A stretch of 64,000 bases of DNA from Pollenia angustigena (taxonomy: Eukaryota > Arthropoda > Insecta > Diptera > Polleniidae). Every line of letters begins with the position of its first letter. Within the stretch, counting starts at the first letter, position 1. The notes below the pieces were generated by a model. It was given only the letters and a program-made list of their open reading frames with translations. It ran no database searches and was not told the DNA's origin. Positions 34,586 to 46,445 of this stretch are shown here, piece after piece. The stretch lies in the NCBI GenBank assembly GCA_930367215.1, contig OV884059.1:149232511-149296510 (forward strand). The letters are read 5' to 3'. A program made the translations under genes and the position numbers.

Positions 34586-35737
34586 TATACCCACAACACA
34601 ATATTAGAGCGGGCATTATGCGTTTGTGCTGCTGTTTGTAAACACCTTTAATACGAATCGCCTCAGAATCACTTTTTTTTAAGTTGATCTAACTGCCCAT
34701 GTTAATTGTGCGCAAAGTTCAAGTCGAAATTTTGGAGATAAATAGACAAAATTTGCTACATAGTCGTCACAAGGACAAAGACTATTGAAAGTATAGCCCC
34801 CATACAAGTTTTTTTTTAAAGAGTCTTTGTGATCATAAATGGCATAACTTCCTTATAAATGTATGTAGGTATTATACACTTTAACGACAGTAACTTTAAC
34901 GAAAGCTACTTTGTATGTATGTGTTTGCTAAGTCCAGAATTGAACAAAGATTATATATATGTATGTCAACACCCTCCCTGAAATCTCATAAAGGGGAAGA
35001 AAAATAAATAATATTCGACAGAAAGAACTTTTATATGAATCTTAACCTAACACTACAATTGAACTGGAAACCGAAGAATATGTAAATTTAAAAATATTAA
35101 ACCAGCATCCACTTACCATTATTTGTGCGTAAAAAGCAGCACATAGAAAGCCTAAAAGTAATGACCAAAGAGGATATACCATTAGTCAATCGCATGAAAG
35201 AGGGTTTAAAAGGATTTCTGAAATCACAGGATGTAGATATTAATGATGCTTTATTTGGCTTTCATATGCCTTCTTTTATAAGTGTCAAACATTTACATAT
35301 GCATGGCATAGCACCTCGCTCCAATATGACATGGAATAATAGTTTTATGTTTAAACCTCATTCTTATTGGTTTAAAACGGTTGAGGACGCTAGAGAATAT
35401 TTGAACAATAAATACTAAAATTGCAAACGTATTCATATTTTTATAGTTATAAAAATTAATTTTGTATTAAATTACTGGTTTTAGGTACAAGTTTCTATTA
35501 GTTAGCAATATTTTGTTCATTCATCTATACTTAATTATGTAAATTGTATATTTTTCTTAATCAATTTAAAATAAAAACCAAATAAATAAAATAAAATAAT
35601 AACTTAATTTTGTTCTTTCGGATCCATTATTGCCAATGGGTCCCAAAAAGGTTACACTCTGAAAATGTGTCTCTAAAGTCTGTGGTATAGTGCATCATAT
35701 GGTCGTGCCTGACCGACTATGCTTTCTTAGTTGTTTT
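34586..35737 (+). mobile_element. Helentron-like repeat, copy 5, containing a HINT3-like fragment
   Basis: The left end TATACCCACAACACAATA and downstream AGAATCAC, TGTGCGCAAAGTTCAAGTCG blocks belong to a diverged, longer subtype of the repeat. The right end GGTCGTGCCTGACCGAC with a TTAGTTG tail ends near 35737. The word CTTTTATATGAATCTTAAC (35028-35046) recurs as CTCTTATATGAATCTTGAT at 60781, so element sequence runs up to the edge of the HINT3-like segment (35046) and resumes after about 35600. Confidence 0.65.
35046..35418 (+). pseudogene. HINT3-like (HIT-family) pseudogene fragment
   Basis: The longest frame (97 codons, reading from 35125) has HIESLK, EDIPLV, GFHMPSF, the HIT motif HLHMH at residues 56-60, and a C-terminal HSYWFKTVEDA, matching histidine-triad nucleotide hydrolases of the HINT3 type (AMP-lysine/phosphoramidate hydrolysis). 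Upstream, ELETEEYV (35061-35084) and FKNIKPASTYHY (35087-35122) belong to the same domain but lie in two other frames, so at least two indels break the gene. The conserved Pro before the first Lys is Arg. The N-terminal exon and its Cys motif are absent. An A-rich AATAAATAAAATAAAATAA stretch follows at 35580-35600, so it may be a 5'-truncated retrocopy. It lies within a Helentron-like element. Confidence 0.7.
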
Positions 35738-35967
35738 TCATTCCATAACAATTGGTACAATCAATTTTTAAAAGTAAAAGAAAGAAAACAATTCCTAAGT
35801 GGTCTGGTGGAGATGTTAATAAGTGTGCATGTGTAAGTGAATGTGTGCAAAATTTGTACAAATTTAAAAGAAAAAGATAAACGAAAAGTTATTGAATTTC
35901 TGATTTCTGTAAGTAATGCCAGATGTTTTAAAGGAAGTTAGTTTAAATTAAAATAAACATGCAGTAC

Positions 35968-36090
35968 TAGGGTATTCAAGCGATTAACCGTTGTTCTATT
36001 AATCGATTAATTTTGAGCGATTAACTGTTCGAATAATTTAAAATTGCTTATTTTCGATTAACGAATAATTCGAATAATTTATGTCGATTT
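35968..36090 (+). repeat. Single end of the TAGGGTATTC hAT family
   Basis: TAGGGTATTCAAGCG and GATTAACCG/TCGATTAA repeats match the left end of the hAT at 12870. No partner end was found. Confidence 0.6.
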
Positions 36091-36242
36091 GTTTTATTTC
36101 ACAGTAACGTTTTTTTTTTATTTTTTCTTCTATGTAAAAAAAAAACAAGCCGGTACGTTTTAAATACCCTTTTTATTGTTTCTGAACCCAAGTACATTTC
36201 CATCACAAACCAATTTTTTTTAAATAAAAATAAATCAAAAAT

Positions 36243-36430
36243 ATTGCTAGTAAAACAAATAGGTTTCTTTACATAAAAAATTAGTTTGTATAAAAATTTT
36301 GACAAGTCGACCACAGAAAAAAAACAACATATGTTGACTTGATCCCACCTTCTAGTCAATTCGCCTTGGTAGGTATAGTACAAAGACTTAAACCAAAGAA
36401 TAAGGGAAATCAAGGTGGCATTGTGCAAAT
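36243..36430. repeat. Dispersed repeat shared with 22433-22620
   Basis: Both blocks contain TTAGTTTGTATAAAAATTTT-like sequence, TTGACAAGTCGACCAC, ACATATGTTGACTTGATCCC and AATTCGCCTTGG. It belongs to the AAGGCGAATTC-tipped family. Confidence 0.65.
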
Positions 36431-38873
36431 TTTCAATTTGTAATTTTGCAGTGCATATTATGATTGATCGTAAGCATAACACTTTTATTTTTTGTGCAAA
36501 TGTGGTATTTTCCTAAAAATTTATTCTGGCAGCACAAAAAACTTCTGGCAGCACTGTAAAATATCTGCATTTGTTTGTACATAAGCAAATTAAAATAAAT
36601 TTAATTCTGTAATTTATATTAAAACCCACGAATTTCCATTTATTGTTATTACACAAAAATTTTGCAAAATGGGATATAATCTAAACTTTTTAATATAATA
36701 ACCTTACGCCAGCATTGAGTATACAAGTTGATACTAAATCTATTTTCTATTCAATTTGATAATAAGCGCTCGAGTAATGAAAACCTTAAGGCCCCTTAAA
36801 AAAACCGGTGAATAATTGTTGATACACTGAAACGAAAAATCAATCCATCCCCAGTGAGAAAGGATTTTCTTGAATGATCTTAAAGCCTTATTCACAATGA
36901 AAGCAACTGCTAGTAATTGAAAATTTTACTGAGGAATATTTTAAGTCGTAACGTTTTTATACACGAAATACATTTTGTTCTGAAAATTGTTAAAAAAAAA
37001 ATCAGAAAAGCAATTTTTCCTTCCTGGCTCACATTGGCATATTAAAGCACAAATAGAACGCTGACATCAAGGCTAATTTATGTATTAGACTTTTGATGGT
37101 CAAAATCCCTAATAAAATGTATTTTACCAGTTTTGACAAGCGAAAACACATAGCCAGAGCTGATCGAGTGAATACACCTGACACATGAATTCGCCCTGGC
37201 TGACATCTGCCTTACCGCGGAATTGTTTGATTCTTTAAATTTTTAACCTTGCACTTCTTTAAATTTATTTTTTTCTTCTTAAGTTTTATTTTTAAATTAT
37301 AAAATTATTCATTTTTTTATCTATTTCACCAATTTTTTTAAAATACAAACTTATAAGGTATTTTTTTTATCAAAATTCAGTGTTATTTTCAAAAATCATA
37401 GAATGTTTCGTTTTTCCAATAAATTCTTTGAAAGAACATTATAATTTTTTAAATTTAAATCCTCATAATCAAAACTTTAGCCTCGAAAATTGTATTAATC
37501 ATCGAAAGAAATTAAACTAAGTACCTAATAAATTAAATACTTAAACAAGAAATGTAAATAAAAATGAAATATGACCGGTTTGAACTGCATTTATTAATAT
37601 TTAAAGAAAAAAAAAAAACATAAAGAGAAAAGATAACTAAAATATCAATCAAGCAAACAGGTTTTAAATTTCAGAACAAATAACTTTAAAAAAAATAATA
37701 AAAATAAATTAATAAAAAAAAGTCACAAAAAAAGGTGCAAAGTTAAACAACACTTGATATGAGCTGACAATTTTTATATTAGCATTACTTTTTGTAGCTG
37801 CCCTGGCGTTGTTGTATTTCCAGTTTAATTCACAATAACTCGATGGTTTTTTTGTTTACTTATTTACAACAAGTAAGTCAGGTTTTATATTAAAAAAAAA
37901 AATATTTTTTTTTATTTACATTAAAAAAATTGAGTAGCCTTTTTGTTGTAGTTATTATTATTATATTTTTTTTTTTTAACATACAACCACCACAACAAAC
38001 ATTTCACCGGTAGTTGGTAGGTAGGTAACAAGATCCAAAATCTTTTATAAGAAAAAGAAAAAATATAATAATAAAAACACACCAACCAGTGACAGCAACA
38101 ACGTGAAACCAACAAACCAAACAGCTCCACTCAACTCAGCCAGCCATGCCAACCAACATTAAAATTGACAACATTTTACCCTTCGTGTTGTTGTACTCTT
38201 ATGTTAACGTTGGCATGTTCAGAAGGAGGCCACCATAACAACAAAAACAGCAACAATAACACGCAAAACAGAATGATGTCTTTTGTTGTCATCAACATCA
38301 TAAATTTAAAAATGTTTTTCTTGTACACATATCACATGAGGAGTGAGTGAATGCATGCATGTGTGTGTGTGTACATTGATTGCTGAGGTTTACTTTTTCC
38401 TTTTCCTCCTCTTTCACTACAAATCCAAATTAAATGCTTTGTGCAGTGTGGCCACTTTGTCAAATTTTGCTGTTAAATTTAGCATTAAAAATTTTGATTT
38501 TGCTCCAAAATTTTCATTTAGCATTTTAATAAAATGTTTTTTTTTTAATTTTTATTATGAAAATTTGACTGAATAGCTTTATAGGTTTAACCTAATTTTT
38601 TGTTTAATTACTAGCTCGGGATTTTTCAAATAACAATTAAATACTGAAGAATTTTGTTAATAACTTGACCCCATAACTCTACCGGTTCAAAATTTTATCC
38701 GGAAATTAATTTTTGTTTAATAAAAAAATCGGTATTAAACATAAGACAAAAATGGTTCCAGACTAAACTAATTTTTTTGTCCAATTTTGGTGTCGATCGG
38801 TCCAGCGGCTCTTGATTTTAAGAACACATACTCGGGACAAACGTTTAATTATATACAGATTCTTAATTTTGAC
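36431..38873. other. Long AT-rich stretch, no recognisable gene
   Basis: It contains A/T runs, a CAACAA-type patch near 38220-38260 and a LINE-tail-like segment (GTCGATCGGTCCAGCGGCT at about 38800). An AATTCGCCCTGG tip is at 37189. No reading frame with recognisable content was found. Confidence 0.5.
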
Positions 38874-38876
38874 TAA

Positions 38877-38960
38877 TGGGTCGATTACGGAAGACAACTG
38901 AACTAAAGTTTAGCTGCCAGCAGCGAAATCAGGCAACGCCGCTCATGTTAAAACCTAAAA
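38877..38960. repeat. Single arm of the TGGGTCGATTACGG foldback family
   Basis: TAA followed by TGGGTCGATTACGGAAG, GCGAAATCAGGCAACGCCGC matches one arm of the element at 11864-12036. The other arm is absent. Confidence 0.75.
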
Positions 38961-39029
38961 TTAATAAAAAATATACATATTTTAATTTACAAGATTTTGT
39001 TTGTCGTGCTTAATTCCCAATTTTTATTC

Positions 39030-39292
39030 TTGATAAAAACACTGACATTTTCTGTTAATGGGATAAGCTATTCCTATGCGCATTTCACTGGTTGCTTAGG
39101 CAAAGATTTTAGAAAAACTAAGGATATTAAACAAAACAAAAGTGTTAAGCGTACAAGAATTACATATAAGCAACAGTTCTACTTGTAACAATTTCAAAGT
39201 TTAAACAAAAACATCAACAACAAATAGTGAGTTTATCTTTTCTTACATTCCCCACTACAATGAAGTTTCCTGACGAACTGGCCTAAGCAACC
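39030..39292 (-). repeat. Third copy of the 18.5-kb repeat, body inverted
   Basis: 39060-39245 is the reverse complement of the body at 18535-18740, but GAAGTTTCCTGACGAACTGG at 39261 keeps the same strand as in the 18.5-kb copies. GGTTGCTTAGGC at 39090 and GCCTAAGCAACC at 39281 form inverted ends. Confidence 0.65.
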
Positions 39293-39849
39293 TAAACAAA
39301 TTAAAAAAAATTTTGACATTACTTTCAGCATTTTTCAAAAACATTTTTAGAATTTTTTGGACTTTTCTAATGCCAGATTTAGCTTTAAAAAATTTAAAGA
39401 GCGGGTCACACTGGCTATGAGTGTGTTCAGCAGAGTTGCACTTGTTGTGTAGTGTTGCATAAAGAAAAAAAAAAGTGTATGTTTTTTGCGTTTCTTTTTT
39501 TGGAGCCACATGATATGTTGCGTTCTCCTTTTAACAAACATTGTTGTGCAGTTGTTGTTTTTTCCTTTTTTTTTTGTGTTATTGTAAAGTACTTGACACC
39601 TAAAACCATATATATGTATGCATGTATATTATTTACCTAAGAGTTTGGGTTTTTCGTTAAAAAAAATTCTTTAAAAGGTTTATTGTCACTTTTTGTTAAG
39701 TGAAATGTTTAAAAATTCGCAAGTCATTTTGAAATTTAGGTACGATTTTTACACTTTATTATTCGGTGACGTTTAATATTTTTTTTAAGTATATTATATT
39801 CAACATTAAGTGGTTGAATTCGAGAAGAAAGCTTCTTTAAAGCCTGCTA

Positions 39850-40710
39850 AAGGCCGCTTTACACTTTCCCACAAGTCTTAGTATTTTGACGAAAATGCTT
39901 CCCTGTACCCATGTTCTGTAACTTTAGTGAGAACTTCTCGCATCGAAAAGATGTGAAACAAAATATTCCATCGTTTCTCGAAAAGTGAGAAAAAACTGTG
40001 TGTGTAACTCATGTCGAAAAATATTAAAAGAGATTACGTCGTTACGTCATAAATATGATAACATTGCACCCGAAGCCGATGTGACATTGCAGACGTTGAG
40101 AACGCCAGTAACACATATCTTTGACGGCGACCAAAATTTAAAAAAATTGAAAAATTTTCGACGATACCAAATTATGTAAAGAGTGACTTCAATATTTGTT
40201 GTTTGCAAACGAGCTTTGAAAAAATTCTTATATTTTATAAAAATGTAGAAAGCAAAATAATTAAACAATGAAAAAATGCCCAGAACAAAATGTTATTATT
40301 ATTATTCTTTGCATTTTGCATTTTTAATTGTTTTTTAGTGTTAAAATTTTATCTCGCCCCATTTTTATTCGTGAGTTTTTTTGATAGATCAAAGCGGAAA
40401 CTTTTCTCACAAAAATGTTACAGACACACTTTTTCTGTAAATTGGCGAGTAAGTTCCTTGTGACAACTTATACTCGCCAAAAAAGTTACAGACACAGTTT
40501 AGTGAGAAAAACAGCTGTTTGTTTCAATATATGGCATTTTGTTTCATTCTACACATTTCAATCAAAAAGTTTCTCGACGCGAGAGTTACAGAACATGGGC
40601 ACTGATCTACATAATGATTGTTTAAAAATTTTTCAAAACAATAACTTATCATGACAGGGTTTCAGTTTCCTCAAAAAACGTGAAACTTGTGCAAAAGTGT
40701 AAAGAACCTT
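39850..40710. mobile_element. ~860-bp element with inverted ends and an internal inverted pair
   Basis: AAAGGCCGCTTTACACTTTC near 39850 pairs with AAAGTGTAAAGAACCTTT near 40710, flanked by TA/TAA. Inside, CCCATGTTCTGTAACT (39908) pairs with AGTTACAGAACATGGG. The central part has a 64-codon frame (39985-40179) with CNSCRK and RHKYDN that I do not recognise; it could be a captured gene fragment. Confidence 0.6.
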
Positions 40711-40954
40711 TAATGTAAGATTATTTTTTGGAAGTTTGTGGGCAACATGTTTTCCCTGCAATTATTAGTGGAAATTAGTTAAAAGACATTGAAGAAGGTA
40801 TTAAACACGAAAGATTTTTTTTATTTTTACATTTTCTTTAACCGAATATTCTTTTGAAATTAATACATAATTCTATAACGACGCACAGTCGCTCGTTTTG
40901 AGTTTTTCCGTTGCAAAAATCATTTTGATTTAAAGAAAAATTTATTTTTTTTTT

Positions 40955-41165
40955 ATGGTGTTTTCTTTTCTACAAAAAAATGTGACATTTTATTTAAAAA
41001 AATGCAATTTGGTGTCTGTTTCCTTAAAATTTTACTCACGAAAAGGGTCAGTTTTTAAGAATAAAGCAAGCCACCCTTTACGGGAGCAAAATTTTTGAGA
41101 AGCATACACCAAATTGCATTTTTTTAAATAAAATGTCACATTTTTGGTAGAAAAGAAAACACCAT
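40955..41165. repeat. 60-bp inverted repeat (foldback)
   Basis: ATGGTGTTTTCTTTTCTAC at 40955 through GCAATTTGGTGT is mirrored at 41105-41165 (ACACCAAATTGC ... GTAGAAAAGAAAACACCAT). About 90 bp separate the arms. Confidence 0.8.
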
Positions 41166-41675
41166 TAGTTATTTTAAAAGACATTTGTTACCACACTTAC
41201 AGGGTTCTCCAAAAATAGCAGTCAAATTTGAAAAATATGTATTTCCGTTACAAATATAAATTGTTCAACTTATTTAAAATTTATTATTTTTGTCGCATAT
41301 GCATGCTTTGGATTTGGACGAAATTTGCATGAAACACTTTGACCCCCTCTAACTCAGAAACTTTTGGATCGATCTTTTTGAAAATTTGTGTCTAAACTTC
41401 TATCCAATAGGACTAACCTTGGTACAAATTCTTCCAAATCGGAAGACATCAAATTCAAAAGTTGGGTCACTTGGCATTAAATCCCCCATATTCATATTTT
41501 TTTATCTTATTATCTTGACGTGTGTTACATGAAAAAAATTTTGTTTCTGGACCCACCTTTTAGCTTTTAGTATACCGATGGACTTCAGAAATTCAATTGC
41601 AAGTCACACCTTAACGTGAGGTTTTTTCCCCAACTTAATTTGAATTTTCTTTGTTTAAGTAATTGAGAAATTTAA
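41166..41675. other. No recognisable gene
   Basis: The sequence has a LINE/SINE-tail flavour (CTAACTCAGAAACTTTTGGA) but nothing diagnostic. Confidence 0.35.
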
Positions 41676-42194
41676 CCACGAGAAGGTACACAGTTGAGCA
41701 GCGCGTTAAGATTCTTGAAGCTTTTTACGAAAATGGGCGTTCAAATCAAAATTAATTTCGTGTACTTCGTGATTTTTTGATCAGCATAATCGACCAAATG
41801 TGTCAACAATCGGGAGAATTGTGCGCAAATTTCAGCAAAGTGGGTCTGAAGGAAATGTCAAAACACCTGTGCATGTTCTTTACAAAGTGAATGGTGTTCG
41901 CTATCGCAAGTGATAACGCACTTCTTCTGGCCAAAAATTAAGAATATGGACCTAGACAATATGTGGTTAAAACAGGATGGTGCCACCTGCCACACAGCCA
42001 ACAAAACATTGGTGTACGTCAATAAGCCAAGAACAATTCAAGAGCTAAAGGGAATCAAGATACGAAATCACTTCTACTTTCGATCGGAATTGATTTCTGT
42101 GACAGGCCTGTATGTCGCGGAGTCGTTAAAAATATTGGCCATCGGAAAGAGGTATGCCACCGAAGCCGTAGCGAGTATTTTTCCATTATTTTAA
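41676..42194 (+). pseudogene. Mariner-like transposase, internally deleted
   Basis: N-terminal YTVEQRVKILEAFYENGRS (41680-41740) and, after a stop and a frameshift, RPNVSTIGRIVRKFQQSGS and GNVKTPVH belong to the paired helix-turn-helix DNA-binding region. The sequence then jumps to VNGVRYRK, WLKQDGATCHTAN (second catalytic Asp kept) and VYVNKPRTIQELK. The first Asp and third Asp segments are missing, so the protein is dead. It is a different copy from the one at 6813-7470. Confidence 0.85.
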
Positions 42195-43840
42195 GCGTTT
42201 TGGTTGGACCACCCAGGAAATGGTTTGATTCCGCAGTTATATGTAATTCCGATCGAATTTTAATAATAAAAAATTAAAGAAATTACATGATTTTTTATTT
42301 AAATAATAACAATTTTATTAGAAAAAGACATTTTTCTTAAAAAAGTAGCAAAAAAATAATCTCCACTAAAAAAATAAAAATCCAACACGTGTTTTATATT
42401 GGGCTGTCTTCTGTAAAAAAATTCAAAAATATTGTTGTTCATTAAAATTGCAAATTTGTTTTTATTTTGCGTTAGTAACAGAGAATTTAAATAACTTTTC
42501 CCTGAAATGTTTATTAACTGGAAACTAATACAAATGGCGCCAGATAACAACATCACATAACTAATGTTTTTGTGGTAAATCTACGAAGTATAAAGTGGGT
42601 GGAAGGCAGGAAAGAAGCGAGTATGTATACATAAATAAATGTATAAAACGTTATTTATTATGTTTAATGTCATCATTGGTTGTCCTACTTATGCAGGCAT
42701 GTGGATAAGGGTTTAATATTTGGTTTAATACTTCGAGAGGGAGTTATGTGGGAATATATGGATTTTACAGTAGAACATCACTATCATACGTTATCTTTGA
42801 AATATTATTTATTTTTGTTTGGGTTTTATAATGTTTTTTTATTTGTTGTTTATTATAATTATTTTTTTTTATAACACACAGCAATATTGTTGAGGACTGA
42901 AGATGAAATTGGTTTTAGTGGGGAGTTTTTTTTTCTACTTAGTCCCAATTTACAACGTTGAAATTGAAAGGCAGACATTTTTCTTATTCCCTTTTGAACT
43001 TGCCTAAACCTTTCACAATCGCGAAATTAAGAGACAGACAGAAATTATTGTTTTCCTTTTTTCGTTCTTTTTCGCTGTTGACGGAGATGAACATTTTACA
43101 GGCATTGATACTAAAATTACATTGATGTGAGAAAAATGATATGAAGCAACAACATAAAAATGACGAAAAGTGTAAAAGATAAGCAAAAAAATTTCTAAAA
43201 ATGTCCAGTACAGATAGTCATGTGCTACACACTCTACCTCTACAACCCCTCACCAACAAACTTCGTCTGTCTGCCTTCCACTTGCCACATTGTAAAAGGG
43301 GACTTAACAGAGTTTATGATTAGATAAACTTAAAGTAAAGGAAAATTGAAAGTTAAAGCTAATGATTTGATGTTTTAGCAAGTTTCTAATATGGCAATAA
43401 TTTTTTTTTATGTTACATGGCAACTTTTGGTATTTGGTTTAATGGCAAAACGAATTGCCTGTATTTCCTTTGACTTAAATTTTACCCAAAACAAATTTTG
43501 CTTTAAATGTAAGTTAACGAACAAATTTTGTGATCGTCATCTAAAAGCAGGCCGTATCATTGTTTTGCCCAGCGTTCGTGTGGTTTGTGAGCGTACCATT
43601 TCTCCACACACGACGAACAAATCACAATAACCTTAAGCTTCAGCAAGACAAAATGAATGGTAACGCGGATGATGGCAATTACACTTATGATAATTTATTT
43701 GTGTACACAACAAAAAAAAAAGGAACTAAAAAAAAGAAAAAAATCGAAAAGAATACCAAAAATTTTTATATGCTAAAAAAAACTCCGCAATGGATGCAAT
43801 TCGGCGTTTTGTTGTACACAAAAATGAAAAATTTTGAAAT
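42195..43840. other. No recognisable gene
   Basis: Frames at 42680-42874 and 43391-43630 are short, unrecognised and without supporting context. Confidence 0.45.
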
Positions 43841-43842
43841 GT

Positions 43843-43914
43843 TCGCGCACAAACACATCGAAAAAATCACAAGAAATTGAAAATTTTCAATTACTTGTGA
43901 TTTGTGCGCGCACA
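43843..43914. repeat. Palindrome TTGAAAATTTTCAA with GCGCGCAC flanks
   Basis: TCACAAGAAATTGAAAA and TTTTCAATTACTTGTGA pair around the centre, with GCGCACAAA outside both arms. Confidence 0.7.
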
Positions 43915-43975
43915 GCCCCATTAACAATTAACAAGACGTCGAGCACGCACAAATCTCTAGTGTGTGGCCAGTTTT

Positions 43976-44430
43976 AGCTTAAAGTATACCGATCGACTCA
44001 GAATCACTTTCTGAGTTGATCTAACAATGTCCGTCCGGCTGGCTGGCATGCTGGCTGGCTGTCCATGTAACCTTGTGCGCAAAGTTGGAGTTAATGTAAT
44101 AAAATTTGGCACAAGGATCCAGCCTATTGAAAATGAGCAGAATCGTAGTGCCACGAGGGGAGATAGGGGGCAATTTCTGCCTCCCAGAAACTATCAAACC
44201 GTTTTTAATGAAATTAAAAACATAGATAGATCCATATTTATATGGACACATAAGCTATGCATTTTTTTTAACATAGGGCCACCAGGGAAGAGGGGGGCAA
44301 TTTCTGCCTCCCAGAAACTTTCAAACCGATTGTAATGAAATTTAAAACATAGAAAAAATTTGTTTTTAAATACTGTGTTGTAGGGTATCATATGGTCGGG
44401 CTTGACCCACTGTACTTTCTTACTTGTTTT
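43976..44430 (+). mobile_element. Helentron-like repeat, copy 6 (5' end missing)
   Basis: It starts at CTTAAAGTATACCGATCGAC, continues through the tandem units with CAGAAACTATCAAACCG, and ends with the ATGGTCGGGCTTGACC hairpin and a TTACTTG tail. It supplies the empty-site sequence for the MITE at 1209. Confidence 0.75.
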
Positions 44431-44980
44431 ATTTAGTTTTGAACGAACATTTTTATAATTAGGCAATTCACAGTGTTCTATTGTGGCGTCTTATTTGTAT
44501 GTATGTATTTGCTATAATTTTATGACTGTTTTAAAAATTTAGTTTTATTTTTAAAATTAAAATATTTTATAAGAATACAACCCTATTACCTGTATATTTT
44601 TAGTGTGCTGATTTTTGTGCGCACAGTATCATTCTTTTTTTTTTCTTTAACTTTCAAGCTGTTCACAACAGTGCTATTTGGCTTAAAATATTACTTTACT
44701 TCTTAGTACTTTAGAACACTTTGTGCATTGGCTAAATATTTTTAAACGTTATCATGACTCAAAATGTGTGTGCTGTTGAAAAAGTTTTTCTTGCTTTCTT
44801 GTGAACATCTTGTTAAAATGTTGCTGCCATTGTGAATCTGGTTTATTAACAAAATAAATTAAGTAACATTTCTGTTTTATTTATTAAGATTTGCTAATAC
44901 AACTACAAATTATATTCTGAATTAATTTAACACGCAATGGTAACTTATAACTTCAGTCCATTGTATTGAAACAGACCAGA
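44431..44980. other. No recognisable gene; short repeat shared with 54384-54480
   Basis: AGGCAATTCACAGTGTTCT and TTTGCTATAATTTTATGACTG (44461-44530) recur diverged at 54384-54450. Confidence 0.45.
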
Positions 44981-44984
44981 GTTT

Positions 44985-45056
44985 CTGGCAAGAATCGGAC
45001 CTGCGATCTACTTATAGACTAGTTACTTACTAAGCTACCGAGGTAGCCAATTTACT
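44985..45056 (-). mobile_element. tRNA-like SINE head
   Basis: The minus strand reads CTCGGTAGCTTAGTAAG (A-box-like) and GCAGGTCCGATTCTTGCC (B-box-like) about 35 bp apart. It lacks a convincing acceptor stem, so a SINE remnant is preferred over a tRNA gene. Confidence 0.5.
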
Positions 45057-45774
45057 TTTTAATGATTGAACTTGTTTTAATTCAAAAATATAATTTTGTT
45101 GCTATTTTCTGTTTTTTAATATACATAAAGTTATGTATAATTGTATATAATATAAAACCATGCGTGATTTGTTTTATTTCGAATACATATTTTTCATTTT
45201 AAATTGCTTGTTCTAAATACTTTTCATTAAATATGTATTAGTGCTAAAAAAAAATCATATACACACGTTTTAATTACATACTTTTGAGTGCGTTTAACAC
45301 GCACCTCATAAGAAATAATTATTTTTTTTTATTGTTTCAATCTCTGTAATTCCTCTAAATAGTTTTACGTAATTTTATTAAAAAAAATATATAATATTTA
45401 CTAATAGGTTATGAGTGAAAAAGTGTGGATGAAATTGCGTGAAATAAATTTCTAGTTATTTTAAAAATTTTGTATTAATTTATACAAAATTTATACATAA
45501 TAATAAATTAGTTATTATTAAGGTTAATTGCGTTGGGAATAAATTTAAACGAAAATTTTGTATGGATGGGTGAAAGGGTAGTACATATGTACATATTTTA
45601 TTACATTGTGGAAATGTGAGAAATTTATAGAAATATTTAAGTTTTTGTAAATAAAAAAAAATTCTACAATTTTAAGAAATGACGTTTTTTTTTTTAATTT
45701 GATGATTTTAATTATATGACAAGTACAATAACCTTAAATTGGACCATTTGTAGAATATGCATGTTTTATTTAGA
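45057..45774. other. AT-rich stretch, no recognisable gene
   Basis: Nothing recognised beyond A/T runs. Confidence 0.5.
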
Positions 45775-45776
45775 TA

Positions 45777-46147
45777 CAGTCGGGCCTCTATTATCCGTGG
45801 TGGTCGGGACCAGAAGCATTACGGATAATGGATTTTCACGGTTAATTAAATAACAATTTTGATTATACAGTTTTTTTAATATTTTTATTATGTATTTAAC
45901 AAGTGAGCATTGGTGGACATACATATTTACATTTAAAAAAAAATTAATTCAAGAAGTTTATGTACATTTAAATTAAATAAGTATGTATACATTAAATTTT
46001 TTACTGAAAACATGAGGCAAAACAAGGACATTAAGCAAAAAAAGAATACAATTTCTTAAGAAAAGTCGTGTAATGTTGTTTGTCAAATATTTTTCAACTG
46101 CCATCACGGATAATAGAAGTTAATGACGGTTAATCGAGGCCCGACTG
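45777..46147. mobile_element. Pogo/Tigger-like MITE
   Basis: CAGTCGGGCCTCTATTATCC at the left and, inverted, CAGTCGGGCCTCGATTAACC at the right, flanked by TA (45775-45776, 46148-46149). CAGT tips with a TA target and internal ACGGATAAT/ACGGTTAAT words fit the pogo/Tigger group. 371 bp, no coding capacity. Confidence 0.85.
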
Positions 46148-46445
46148 TATTACATATTAAGATATTTGTTGTTGTTTTTTGTTATTGTTAATAATATTTT
46201 TTTAATACATACTCATGAGTGTTGTTGGTACCTAGAGACAATTGTTCAAATAATACCTTTTCTGTGTAATTTTTGTAATTCAATTTGCTTACCTGTAAAT
46301 AAAAAAAATAAAAAGATATAATTATAATTTACTCAACAATTATTTAAGAGATTAAAAATAGATTAAATGAACGAATTAAATAAAATATTTTACACTTGGG
46401 AAAAAAATGACAATTTAAAGAAATTAAAAATAAAACAAACACTAA

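Noticed and set aside
36099..36482. 127-codon minus-strand frame
   Set aside because: It overlaps a dispersed repeat (36243-36430) shared with 22 kb and a hAT end, and starts in a poly-T run.
44027..44466. Frames of 90-102 codons on both strands
   Set aside because: They are translations of the Helentron-like repeat; similar frames appear in its other copies at 20572-21122 and carry no domain.
44985..45056. Functional tRNA gene
   Set aside because: A- and B-box-like words are present, but no convincing acceptor or anticodon stem could be paired by eye; a SINE head explains it better.
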